Of a DNA stretch of 64,000 bases, positions 43,431 to 57,524 are shown in pieces. Origin of the DNA: Cellulomonas sp. JZ18 (GTDB lineage Bacteria; Actinomycetota; Actinomycetes; Actinomycetales; Cellulomonadaceae); NCBI RefSeq assembly GCF_009720485.1, contig NZ_CP045245.1:2852001-2916000 (forward strand). The letters run 5' to 3'. The position numbers and the translations under genes are program-made. Numbering within the stretch: position 1 is the stretch's first letter; every line of letters starts with the position of its first letter. Under the pieces are notes generated by a model. The model had not been told where the DNA came from. It ran no database searches and saw nothing but the letters and a program-made list of their open reading frames with translations.

Positions 43431-44285
43431 GTGACCCAGGGCTCGGACGCGATCGGCCTCGTGCTGGCCCGCCCGGCCCGCATGCTCGGGCTCGAGCCGT
43501 TCTTCATGGAGCTCATCGCGGGCATCGAGGAGACGCTCTCGACCGACGGGCGCTCGCTGCTGCTGCACGTCGTGCCCGACCACGACGCCGAGATCCGCGC
43601 CTACCGGCGGTGGGGCGAGGGCGGTCTCGTCGACGCGGTCGTGCTCGTGAACATCGTGCAGGACGACCCCCGGCTGGCGGTGCTGCGCGAGCTCGCCATC
43701 CCGACCGTCGTCGTCGGCGGCCCGGACCGCGACCTGCGGGACGTCGCGCACGTGTGGATCGACAACGGCCAGGCCATGCGCGACGCGGTCGGCTACCTCG
43801 TCGGCCTCGGGCACATGACGATCGGGCGCGTGTCGGGGCCGGCGACGCTCACGCACACGCAGGTCCGCACGGTCGCCTTCCTCGAGGAGTGCGACGCGCT
43901 GGGTGCGCGGGGCGTCGTCCTGGAGGGCGACTACGGCGAGGAGTCGGGCACGCGCTGCACGCGCGCGCTGCTCGGGCGGGGCAACGGCAACGCGCCGTCG
44001 GCGATCGTGTACGACAACGACGTCATGGCGGTCGCCGGCATCGGCGTCGCGCACGAGCTGGGGCTGGCCGTGCCGCGGGACGTCTCCCTGCTCGCGTGGG
44101 ACGACTCCGCGCTGTGCCGCCTCGCCCACCCGCCCCTGTCGGCGATGAGCCTCGACGTGCACGCGATGGGCGTGCAGGTCGCGGACTCCGTCCTCAACCT
44201 CCTCGCGTCGGGGCACCCGACGACGTCGACCGCCCCGCTGCCCCGCCTGGTGGCCCGCGGCAGCACCGCGCGCCGCCGGCCCTGA
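43431..44285 (+). CDS. LacI-family ligand-binding protein lacking the DNA-binding domain
   Basis: These 284 residues match the periplasmic-binding-protein-like effector domain of LacI/GalR regulators: VTQGSDAIGLVLARPARML at the start, VVGGPDRDLRDVAHVWIDN, GHMTIGRVSGPATLTHTQVR, PSAIVYDNDVMAVAGIGVA, VSLLAWDDSALC and GVQVADSVLNLL. Regulators of this family normally have ~60 residues of helix-turn-helix and hinge before this point. No such sequence exists in any frame upstream; there is only a 12-bp tandem repeat. There is no signal peptide either. It may be a sugar sensor, a decoy partner for another LacI protein, or a truncated remnant. It lies between the mannosidase and glgB. Confidence 0.85.
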   Translation: MTQGSDAIGLVLARPARMLGLEPFFMELIAGIEETLSTDGRSLLLHVVPDHDAEIRAYRRWGEGGLVDAVVLVNIVQDDPRLAVLRELAIPTVVVGGPDRDLRDVAHVWIDNGQAMRDAVGYLVGLGHMTIGRVSGPATLTHTQVRTVAFLEECDALGARGVVLEGDYGEESGTRCTRALLGRGNGNAPSAIVYDNDVMAVAGIGVAHELGLAVPRDVSLLAWDDSALCRLAHPPLSAMSLDVHAMGVQVADSVLNLLASGHPTTSTAPLPRLVARGSTARRRP

Positions 44286-44347
44286 CCCCTCGCCGCACGT
44301 TCTCGCCCCCACCTGCGAGGACGTGCGTGCAGTGGTTGGGTAAGCAC

Positions 44348-46707
44348 ATGAGTGCGGCTGCCCCCACCCCCGTCCCCGTCGACGCCGGCACGCTCCGCGC
44401 CGTCGCGAGCGGTACCCACTACGACCCGCACGGTGTGCTCGGCCCGCACGTGGGGACGGGGGCGTCACGATCCGGACCCTGCGCCCGATGGCGGACGGCG
44501 TCGTCGTGGTCACGCGCGACGCCCGCGTCGAGGCGCGGCACGAGCAGGACGGCGTGTGGGTGGCGGTGCTGCCCGGCACGGAGGTCCCGGACTACCGCCT
44601 CGAGGTCACGTACGACGGGTGGCCGGGAACCGTCGACGACCCGTACCGCTTCCTGCCGACCGTCGGCGAGCTCGACCGCCACCTCGTCCGGGAAGGGCGG
44701 CACGAGCAGCTGTGGCGCGTGCTCGGCGCGAACATCCACACCTACCCCGGCACCCTCGGCGAGGTCACGGGCACGGCCTTCGCCGTGTGGGCGCCCAACG
44801 CGCGGGCCGTGCGCGTGGTCGGCGACTTCAACCACTGGCAGGGCGCCACGCACGCGATGCGCTCGCTCGGCGACACCGGGGTGTGGGAGATCTTCGTGCC
44901 GGGCGTCGGCGCGGGCGCCCGGTACAAGTTCGAGATCCTCGGCGCCGACGGGTCCTGGCGGCAGAAGGCCGACCCGATGGCGAAGGCGACCGAGGTCCCG
45001 CCGGCGACGGCGTCCGTCGTGGTGGAGTCCACGTTCACGTGGAGTGACGACGAGTGGCTCGCGCACCGCGGGTCGCACGACCCGCACGCCGGACCGGTGA
45101 GCATCTACGAGGTGCACCTGGGGTCGTGGCGCAAGGGCCTGTCCTACCGGGACCTGGCCCACCAGCTCACGGACTACGTCGTCGAGATGGGCTTCACGCA
45201 CGTCGAGCTGCTGCCCGTGTCCGAGCACCCCTTCGGCGGCTCGTGGGGCTACCAGGTGTCGTCGTACTACGCCCCGACGGCGCGATTCGGGCACCCCGAC
45301 GACTTCCGCTACCTCGTCGACTGCCTGCACCGCGCCGGGATCGGCATCATCCTCGACTGGGTCCCGGCGCACTTCCCGAAGGACGAGTGGGCGCTGGCGC
45401 AGTTCGACGGCACGCCGCTGTACGAGCACCCGGACCCGCTGCTCGGCGAGCACCCGGACTGGGGCACCTACGTGTTCAACTTCGGCCGTGCCGAGGTGCG
45501 CAACTTCCTCGTCGCGAACGCCACCTACTGGCTCGAGGAGTTCCACGTCGACGGCCTGCGCGTCGACGCGGTCGCCTCGATGCTCTACCTCGACTACTCG
45601 CGTCAGCCCGGCCAGTGGCGCCCGAACGTCTACGGCGGGCGGGAGAACCTCGAGGCGATCTCGTTCCTCCAGGAGGCCAACGCCACGTCGTACCGGCGCA
45701 CGCCGGGGATCATGATGATCGCGGAGGAGTCGACGGCCTGGCCGGGCGTCACCGCGCCGACCTCGGGCAACGGCCTGGGATTCGGTCTCAAGTGGAACAT
45801 GGGCTGGATGAACGACACCCTGCGCTACCTGCGCGAGGAGCCGATCAACCGTCGCTACCACCACCACGAGATCACGTTCTCGCTCGTGTACGCGTACTCC
45901 GAGCACTTCGTCCTGCCGATCAGCCACGACGAGGTCGTGCACGGCAAGGGCTCCCTGTACGGGCGCATGCCGGGCGACCACTGGCAGAAGCTCGCCGGAG
46001 TCCGCGCCCTGCTGACGTACCAGTGGACGCACCCCGGCAAGCAGCTGCTGTTCATGGGGCAGGAGTTCGCGCAGCAGGGCGAGTGGGCGGAGGCGCGCTC
46101 TCTCGACTGGTTCGCCCTCGACGACCACGCGCACGCGGGCGTCCGTCGTGCGGTGCAGGACCTGAACGCCCTGTACCGGCAGACGCCGGCGCTGTGGCAG
46201 CTCGACCACACGCCCGACGGCTTCGAGTGGCTCGCGTCCGACGAGGCCGACCTCAACCTGCTCGCGTACCTGCGCAAGGGCACGGACTCACCCGCCGTCG
46301 CGGTGGTGGTCAACTTCGCCGGCGTGCCGCACGAGGGCTTCCGTCTCCCGCTCCCGCACGGCGGCCGCTGGCGCGAGGCCTTCAACTCCGACGCCGCGGA
46401 GTACGGCGGCTCCGGTGTCGGCAACCTGGGCGGCGTCGACGCCGAGCCGGTCGAGCACTACAGCCGGGCGTACTCCGCCTCCGTGCGCGTGCCCCCGCTC
46501 GGTGCCGTCGTCTTCGTCGCCGAGGAGCTGGTGCCGGGCAGCACGGGCGACGCGAGCGCCCCCGACCCGGAGGAGGTCGACGCGGCACGCACGGCGGCGG
46601 TGGCCACCGTGGCCGACCCGGCGACCGGGCCCGCGCCCGCCGCCGGCACCGTCCTCGGCACCGGACCGGACCTGGACGCGGCCCCCGAGGCACCCGAGCA
46701 GGGCTGA
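44348..46707 (+). CDS. glgB: 1,4-alpha-glucan branching enzyme GlgB (frameshift near start in assembly)
   Basis: This enzyme introduces alpha-1,6 branches into the glucan made by GlgE. A missing base in the four-G run at 44452-44455 splits the N terminus; corrected, it has 786 residues from ATG 44348. A GTG at 44327, with GAGG six bases upstream, is an alternative start that adds seven residues. N-terminal beta domain: [16 protein letters not shown]48: [21 protein letters not shown]13 barrel: nucleophile Asp in [19 protein letters not shown], acid/base Glu in [11 protein letters not shown] and Asp in [15 protein letters not shown] ~55-residue Ala/Pro/Asp tail extends past the usual C terminus. 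It is followed by a strong terminator. Confidence 0.95.
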
Positions 46708-46733
46708 CGGGCGCAGCACCTCGAGCACGACGG

Positions 46734-46761
46734 GGCCCCGCACGCTGCGGCGTGCGGGGCC
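46734..46761 (+). terminator. Terminator after glgB
   Basis: An 11-bp perfect stem (GGCCCCGCACG pairing with CGTGCGGGGCC) with a six-base loop is followed by TTCT, 27 bases after the glgB stop. The remaining ~250 bp up to the rrn terminator show no gene or other signal that I can support. Confidence 0.8.
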
Positions 46762-47015
46762 TTCTCGTGCGCGCACCGGGGAGCACCGTGGCGGCGCCGC
46801 CCCCCTCTTCCGGGCGGTTCTCTCGCCCTGTCGCCGCGCCGCGTCGTCCGGTGGCCTGGACGACCGGGCCCTCGTGCAGCCGGCGTCGTGGCGGCCGCGA
46901 CCGCGTCCTCCTGCGCCCGTGCGCGGGCGCACCTCCTGCCGTGCCGGCGGTTGCTGGCGGCGCCCGCGCGGTGCGGAAGGGCCGGTCGGCGCGCGGGCGA
47001 AAGGTGCCGGGAATG

Positions 47016-47051
47016 CACGAAGGCCCACCCGGTGTCGGGTGGGCCTTCGTG
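47016..47051 (-). terminator. Terminator of the rRNA operon
   Basis: A 16-bp perfect stem (CACGAAGGCCCACCCG and its complement) with a GTGT loop lies eight bases beyond the 5S 3' end. On the minus strand it is followed by CATTCCC, so the U-tract is weak, but the stem is very stable. Read on the plus strand it could also stop transcripts arriving from glgB. Confidence 0.85.
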
Positions 47052-47058
47052 GAATGGT

Positions 47059-47175
47059 TGTCCGGCGGCGTCCTACTCTCCCACACCCTGGCGAGTGCAG
47101 TACCATCGGCGCTGAAGGGCTTAGCTTCCGGGTTCGGAATGGGACCGGGCGTTTCCCCTTCGCTATGACCGCCGT
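47059..47175 (-). rRNA. rrf: 5S ribosomal RNA
   Basis: The minus strand reads GGCGGTCATAGCGAAGGGG at the 5' end, then the conserved CCCATTCCGAACCCGGAAG and GCCGATGGTACTGC segments, and closes with a 3' strand complementary to the 5' end. It is about 117 nt long and follows the 23S gene by ~86 bp. Ends are accurate to a few bases. Confidence 0.96.
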
Positions 47176-47261
47176 AACACGGTCGAGATTGTCAAGCAGG
47201 TCGTGGACCCGTTGATTTCTCGGGAACCGCACAGTGGACGCGTAGCAAAGAATGAAGTGTG

Positions 47262-52387
<5,126 letters not shown>

Positions 52388-52544
52388 TGTCACACGCCAC
52401 CCACCAGGCGAACCCGGCAGGCAACAGACACACAAAGAAACCCCACACGAAGCAGGGCCGAAACTGGTCTCTACCCCAGACCATCACCACGGGGACGCGG
52501 ATCACGATCTGGGCTCGACACCAAACAAATGGCATCGACTACTT

Positions 52545-52567
52545 GGCACACTGTTGAGTTCTCAAGG
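52545..52567 (-). promoter_or_regulatory. rrn leader element upstream of 16S
   Basis: The transcript reads CCTTGAGAACTCAACAGTGT here, about 170 bases before the 16S 5' end. A close copy lies in the 16S-23S spacer at 50391-50412. Such paired elements serve antitermination and RNase III processing in actinobacterial rrn leaders. The rest of the ~790-bp leader/promoter region to 53176 holds the two promoters listed separately and no gene that I can support. Confidence 0.6.
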
Positions 52568-52772
52568 AACAGACGCTCATCCTCGATCCACCCTCTCGGG
52601 CTTCCCGCAGGAGGCTCATCCAGTTTAGCGGAGCATTTCTCGTGCCCTGTCCACCGTGGTGGCCGGTCCCGAGCTCCGCCGACGTCTGCCTCGACCAGCA
52701 GGTGAGGCTGCGTGTTCCCGCCACGAGTCGTGGCGTCCTTCGCAGTCCCGCCTGCCCGGAGGCAACCGTTCT

Positions 52773-52801
52773 AACTTAGCGATCCCGTCCCGCTCGGTCA
52801 A
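52773..52801 (-). promoter_or_regulatory. rrn promoter P2
   Basis: On the minus strand, TTGACC (52801-52796), a 17-bp spacer, and TAAGTT (52778-52773) form a near-consensus sigma-70 promoter ~390 bp before 16S. A further TAAACT at 52627-52622 could be a third -10, but no properly spaced -35 is seen for it. Confidence 0.75.
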
Positions 52802-52990
52802 GTCCCGCGTCGCGCTCCCCGTGCGGGGTACCCGCGACGCTCGGACCAGCCGGGCGCACCAACCGCTCCCGGGCGCTCCTCGACACCGGCGCGAAGCCGG
52901 TGCTGTGGAAGTCCGGGGACCGTCCCGCGGGACCGTCCACCGGGTCGTGCTGACCTGGTGTCCGTTCCTCCCTGCCGGGCGGCCTCGAGT

Positions 52991-53019
52991 AAGTTACGCA
53001 GCCCCCCGCAGCGATGCAA
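52991..53019 (-). promoter_or_regulatory. rrn promoter P1
   Basis: On the minus strand, TTGCAT (53019-53014), a 17-bp spacer, and TAACTT (52996-52991) form a second well-spaced promoter 218 bp upstream of P2. Tandem promoters are usual for rrn operons. Confidence 0.65.
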
Positions 53020-53176
53020 GTCGCCGACGCGCGTCCTGCGTCACACCGTCGGTCGCCCGGGGAGACCCGCGCCCGCGGCGCCCCGACGCCCTCGCCGTGG
53101 GCACACCGTCCGCCGGTCGCACCCGCTCCGCCGGCTCGCGGTTCTCCTCGCGGTTCTCCCGGACGGCCTGCCGGCC

Positions 53177-54118
53177 TCAGTACAGCGCCGACGCCAGCGC
53201 CCGCCGCGCCGCGGCCACCCGCGGGTCCTCCGGCCCGACCACCTCGAAGAGCTCGACGAGGCGCTGGCGGACCCGCTCGCGCTCGTCGCCGCGCGTGCGG
53301 CGCACGACGTCGACGAGCCGGGCGAACGCGTCCTCCACGGCGCCCCCGTAGACGTCGAGGTCGGCGACGGCCAGCTGCGCGTCCACGTCCGCCGGGTCGG
53401 CGGCGGCCGCCTCGCGGACCGTCCGCAGGTCCAGCCCCGCCGTGCGCTCCATGAGGCCGACCTGCGCGAGCCCGGCGCGTGCCAGGTCGTCACGGGGGTT
53501 CTCGCGCAGCGCCTGCTCGTACGCCTGGCGCGCGGCCGGGAGGTCGTCCCGCTCGATCGCGTCGTACGCGGCCTGGTGCAGCGGCGGGAGCGCCGGCTCG
53601 GGCTCGGGCTGCGGCGCCGCGGTCGCGTCGGCCGGTGCCACCCGGCCCGTGATGCCGTTGGCCTCGGCCGCGGCGAGCAGCTGGTCCAGCACCGCGCGGA
53701 CCTGCTCGCGCGGGTAGGCGCCCTGGAACAGCGGCAGCGGCTGCCCGGCGAGCACCGCGACGACCGTCGGCACGGACTGCGCCTGGAAGGCCGCGGCGAC
53801 CTGCGGGTTGGCCTCGGCGTCGACACGCGCGAGCAGCCACCGGCCCCCGTCCTCGTCGGCGAGCGCGGCGAGGTCGGCGACAACCTGCTGGCTCACCTCG
53901 CTCCAGGACGCCCAGAGGGCGACGACCACGGGGTGCTGCGTCGAGGCCTGGACGACGTCGCCGAAGGTGGACTGGTCGACGTCCCGCACCCACGACGTGG
54001 CCACCGGCAGACCACCGGGGGCTCCCGGCGGCGGCGTGGCGGGACGTGCCAGGGCGGACAGGTCGACGGCACCACGCACGTCCAGCCGCGGGCGCGGCTG
54101 GGGCGACTGCTGCGACAT
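53177..54118 (-). CDS. Thioredoxin-fold/TPR protein, YbbN (CnoX)-like co-chaperone
   Basis: This 313-residue protein has an N-terminal thioredoxin fold (PVVVALWASWSEVSQQV, WLLARVDAEANPQVAAAF, SVPTVVAVLAGQPL). The active-site CxxC is replaced by a Cys-free segment (ASWSEVSQQ), so it has no disulfide redox activity. TPR-like helices follow (DDLPAARQAYEQALRENP, LARAGLAQVGLMERT), ending RRALASALY. This is the architecture of YbbN, which protects proteins and hands them to GroEL or DnaK. ATG 54118 follows GAGGAG. Same direction as, and upstream of, the rRNA operon. Confidence 0.9.
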   Translation of the reverse strand: MSQQSPQPRPRLDVRGAVDLSALARPATPPPGAPGGLPVATSWVRDVDQSTFGDVVQASTQHPVVVALWASWSEVSQQVVADLAALADEDGGRWLLARVDAEANPQVAAAFQAQSVPTVVAVLAGQPLPLFQGAYPREQVRAVLDQLLAAAEANGITGRVAPADATAAPQPEPEPALPPLHQAAYDAIERDDLPAARQAYEQALRENPRDDLARAGLAQVGLMERTAGLDLRTVREAAAADPADVDAQLAVADLDVYGGAVEDAFARLVDVVRRTRGDERERVRQRLVELFEVVGPEDPRVAAARRALASALY

Positions 54119-54214
54119 CACGAGCTCCTCGGTTCGGGTCGGCGGACGGTCACGGGACCAGTGTCGGGGACGCGGGTGCCGCTCCGGGCGCACCCGGGCG
54201 GCGGCGGGCGGACG

Positions 54215-55233
54215 TCACTGCGCCGCTGCGGACGTCACGACGTGCTCGGCCGCCAGGACCTGGGCCTGGGCGCCGCTGTCCGCGGGCGGGACGTACACCA
54301 CCAGCACGCCGGTGAAGACGCGGCTGAAGCTGGTGCCCGCCGTGGACACGCCTCCCGCGAGCGCGGCGTAGAACGGCTCCACCGGGATCGTCGCCCCGCC
54401 TGTGAGCGTGACCGTCGACGTCGTCGTCAGCTCCGTCACGACGAGGGCACCGCCGTCCGCCGTCCCGAGGGTCACCACCGGGGCGGCCGCGGCCACGTAC
54501 GTCTCGCTGAGGCCGCCGGCACCCGCGCCCTGCAGGCTCGTCGCCAGCGTGTTGCGCGACTGCTCCACGGCGGCACGGAAGCTGTCGGGCTGGAACGTCG
54601 CCGCGTGCGCCGACGCGTCGCCGTTGGTCAGGACGTCGGCGTACCGCGCCCCGACCTCCGCCGGCGGCACGAGCAGGCCCCCCTCGTCGGGCGCGAGGAC
54701 GGGGCTGCCCTCCTCGGGCGCGGCGGTCGGCGGCATCTGCACGCCCTGCAGCAGGCGCGCCCAGCCCCAGAGCTTGTAGGGCTCGCGCGCGGACGCCTGC
54801 TGCAGCACGAGCACGCGCGGCGCCTGCAGGTCGTCCGGCTGCTCGGAGACGACGAGCTGGGTGCGGGGCCAGGTGTCGGTCTCGGGCACCACGAGAGCCT
54901 GCTCGTCGACGGGCAGCGCGGTGGGCGGGCGCGCGCCGGCCGTGGCGGTCGCCCACACGTACTCGGCGGTGCGCGTAGCGAGTGCCGGCCCCACGAGCCG
55001 CGCCGGCAGGCCGGTGGGGTCCGACGCCGCGTCGGCCGCCGCGAGGACCTCGCCGACCGAGGCCAGCACGCGCTGCGTCTGGTCCACGGTCACGGCGGGG
55101 GCGGGACGGCGGGCTCGGGCTCGGGGCTGGGCTCGGGAAGGGGCGCGGCGCACCCCGTCAGCGCGAGCGCGGCGGCGACGACGACGGCCGGCCGTACCCC
55201 CCGGGTGGCGCGGCGGCGCTGGTCGCGGGTCAT
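54215..55233 (-). CDS. Putative lipoprotein, unknown function (frameshift in assembly)
   Basis: A missing base in the five-G run at 55097-55101 separates the lipoprotein signal peptide (MTRDQRRRATRG, hydrophobic core, lipobox LALTGC) and a short acidic/Pro linker from the mature domain beginning AVTVDQTQRVLASVG. Corrected, it has 339 residues. The mature part has LVGPALATRTAEYVWA, YKLWGWARLLQGVQMPP and a final FTGVLVVYVPPADSG. It resembles an uncharacterised actinobacterial lipoprotein family; no activity is known to me. The ATG overlaps the stop of the membrane-protein gene upstream, so the two proteins likely work together at the outer face of the membrane. Confidence 0.8.
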
Positions 55234-57248
55234 CGGCCCTCCTCACGGTCGGTGCGGTCGTCGGTGCGGTCGTCGGTGCGGTCGCTCGCGGCGTCGGACG
55301 GCAGCGGGGGCAGCCCCCAGGCGCGGCGCCAGGCGTCGGCGCGCGACGAGGCGTCCTGCGCGGCCGGTGCGTCCGCGGGTCGGTGCGTGGGCCGGTCCGT
55401 GGGCGGCCGACCGGGAGCGCCCGCGCCACCGGCCTGGCCCGGGTCGCGCACCCAGGCGGGGCGGGCCGTCGGCGCCCCTGCGCCCGGGGCCTGCCGGCCC
55501 GGGTGGTCCGGGTGCGACGCACCAGGGGCCGACGAGAGCGCGCCCGGCGGCGGCGGCACGGGCGTCCACCCCTGCCGGCCGCCGGCCGCTGCCGACGACG
55601 GGTCCGTGGGCCCGCCGGGCGACGGCACCGGACCGCGCGTGCCCGACGGCGGCGGCGCGGCGGGGCCGCGCGTCCCGGAGCGCGAGGGCGGGGTCCCGCC
55701 GGGAGGGCCGACCCGGCGCGGGCTCGGCGCCCCGGGCCCCGGGGCGTCCGGGGAGCCGGGCCCGGCCGGTGCGCCGGGCAGCCAGGCCGGACGTGCCGTG
55801 CCGGGCGTCCGCGGTCCGGCCGGCGCAGCACCGGTGGCCGACGGGCCCTGCGGCGTCGCGGACGCCGGGGAGCGGGGGTCGGCGCCCTGCGCGCCGCCCG
55901 TGCGCGCGCCCGGGACCTGCGTGCCGGGCGGCACGGGAGCGCCCGGGCCCGCCGGGGCGTGCGCGCCGCCGGGACGCCCGGGCGTCCCCGGGCGCGGAGC
56001 CCACGCGGTCGGTCCGCCGGTCCGGGCGGCGGCCGCGTCGGGGCGCTCCGTCGTGGGCACGGGGCCGCGGGCGGGCGCGTCGTCCCGGGTGGGAGCCGCC
56101 GCGGACGGCGCGTCCGGGCGCACCTCGCCCCGCGCGGACCGCTCCTGGGTCTCCCCGCCACGGCGCACCAGCCCGCGCAGCGCGCTCCGGGTCGCGGCGA
56201 CCGCGCCGGCGGCAGCGTCGGCCGCCGGCGTCTGCGGCGAGGTGGCGGGCAGCGACGTCGTCGCGGTCGCGTCGGCGGCACGGGTACCGACGTCGGCCGG
56301 ACCGCCCGCGCCGGCGGTCCGCGGCGGCGCCGGCGCCGGGTGCTCGGGCCCGGGTCGGTCAGCGCCGGGCCGGTCGTGCGTCGCCGCCACGGCGGGCGTC
56401 GACTCGTCGCGCGCGGCCCGCACGCCGGCGTCGAGCGCGGCACCGCGCTCCCGCAGCTCGCGCAGCTGGCGCCGCGTGAGCTGCACGGGTGCGCCGTCGG
56501 CGTCGACGACCGGCAGCGGTCCGGTGAGCACCGGGGTCCACTCCGGCTCCGGCCGCCGCCGGGCGCGCAGCACGTCCCGCGCGAGCAGGGCCAGCGCCGC
56601 GAGCAGCAGGAGCGACCCGACGACCACGCACGGCACGAGCCACGGTGTGGTCACCTCCTGCGGCCAGGCCAGGGAGAGCCGCGAGGGCGCCTCGCCCGTG
56701 CCGACGGCCAGCACGCTCCACCGTCCGGGCTGGGCCTGCCACGTCAGCTCCGCCTCCCCGGCCCCCGACGTCTCCGCGACCCACAGGTCCGAGCCCGTGG
56801 GGTCGGGGACGGCGGCCGCCGCGGCGTCCGCGCCCTCGTCCGCACCCGGTGCGGGCGCGGCCGGGTCCACGGGCTCGGTGGCCGCGTCGGCCGGTGCGGA
56901 CGCCGAGGGCTCCGCCGTCGGGCCGGGGCCGTCCGCGACCGCGAGCTCGTGCCAGTCCGCGAGGCCGGTCACACGCTGGTGCGGGTCGGTGCCGACCCAG
57001 CCGGTGACGTCGGTGTCGCGGCCGACGGCGAGCACGACCGGCTGGTCGTCCTCGGCCTCGACGCGCACCGTCACCTCGGTGGCCGCGAGCTCGAGCACGC
57101 CCGGGTCCGTGACCAGGACGTGCTCGTCCCCGACGACGGTGGCGACGAGCACGTCGTCGGCGCGCCAGAGGGTCGCCGAGGCGACGCCGAGGGCGATCAC
57201 GACGACGCCGACGACGCCGACCAGGGCGACCAGCAGTCGCTTGAGCAC
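55230..57248 (-). CDS. Two-helix membrane protein with long Pro/Gly/Ala-rich cytoplasmic tail
   Basis: This is a 672-residue protein. An N-terminal membrane helix (LVALVGVVGVVVIALGVAS) is followed by a ~170-residue extracytoplasmic domain (TDVTGWVGTDPHQRVTGL, DLWVAETSGAGEAELTW) and a second helix (VPCVVVGSLLLLAALALLA). A basic segment with LTRRQLRELRERGAALD comes next, then ~380 residues of low-complexity Pro/Gly/Ala sequence ending in DRTDDRTDDRTDREEGR. The GTG at 57248 has GAGAGGA six bases upstream. The stop overlaps the lipoprotein ATG. No family is recognised with confidence; the outer domain could bind the lipoprotein. Confidence 0.85.
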   Translation of the reverse strand: MLKRLLVALVGVVGVVVIALGVASATLWRADDVLVATVVGDEHVLVTDPGVLELAATEVTVRVEAEDDQPVVLAVGRDTDVTGWVGTDPHQRVTGLADWHELAVADGPGPTAEPSASAPADAATEPVDPAAPAPGADEGADAAAAAVPDPTGSDLWVAETSGAGEAELTWQAQPGRWSVLAVGTGEAPSRLSLAWPQEVTTPWLVPCVVVGSLLLLAALALLARDVLRARRRPEPEWTPVLTGPLPVVDADGAPVQLTRRQLRELRERGAALDAGVRAARDESTPAVAATHDRPGADRPGPEHPAPAPPRTAGAGGPADVGTRAADATATTSLPATSPQTPAADAAAGAVAATRSALRGLVRRGGETQERSARGEVRPDAPSAAAPTRDDAPARGPVPTTERPDAAAARTGGPTAWAPRPGTPGRPGGAHAPAGPGAPVPPGTQVPGARTGGAQGADPRSPASATPQGPSATGAAPAGPRTPGTARPAWLPGAPAGPGSPDAPGPGAPSPRRVGPPGGTPPSRSGTRGPAAPPPSGTRGPVPSPGGPTDPSSAAAGGRQGWTPVPPPPGALSSAPGASHPDHPGRQAPGAGAPTARPAWVRDPGQAGGAGAPGRPPTDRPTHRPADAPAAQDASSRADAWRRAWGLPPLPSDAASDRTDDRTDDRTDREEGR

Positions 57249-57524
57249 GCAGGATCCTCTCGCCGACGAACGATCCAGGATAGGCCGGGAGGTGCCGGAC
57301 CGGGCGAACCGGGACGGGTCGGCCCGGGACGGGCCGTCGCGTCCGGGGCCGTGAGCGGCGCCCGACGGACGTCCGGCGGTCCCCCGACCGGACGCGCCCG
57401 ACGCACCCCCGCGGCCCTGGCCCGGGGCCCGTCCACGCGTATCCTGGCCCCGGAGCACCGGCCCCGCCGAGGACGTCCTCGGCCATCCGCGACCGCCGGG
57501 CCCCCACCCCTGGAGGATGCCCCC
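57249..57524. promoter_or_regulatory. Divergent promoter region, membrane protein / coiled-coil protein
   Basis: This 276-bp gap contains TATCCT on the minus strand (57282-57277), a possible -10 for the leftward gene about 28 bases from its GTG, and TATCCT on the plus strand (57440-57445), a possible -10 for the rightward gene. Neither has a convincing -35. TGGAGGA near 57511 is the ribosome site of the coiled-coil gene. Confidence 0.45.

Noticed and set aside
46762..47015. Small protein gene between glgB and the rRNA operon
   Set aside because: Open frames here are GC-biased shadows without ribosome sites or recognisable protein features.
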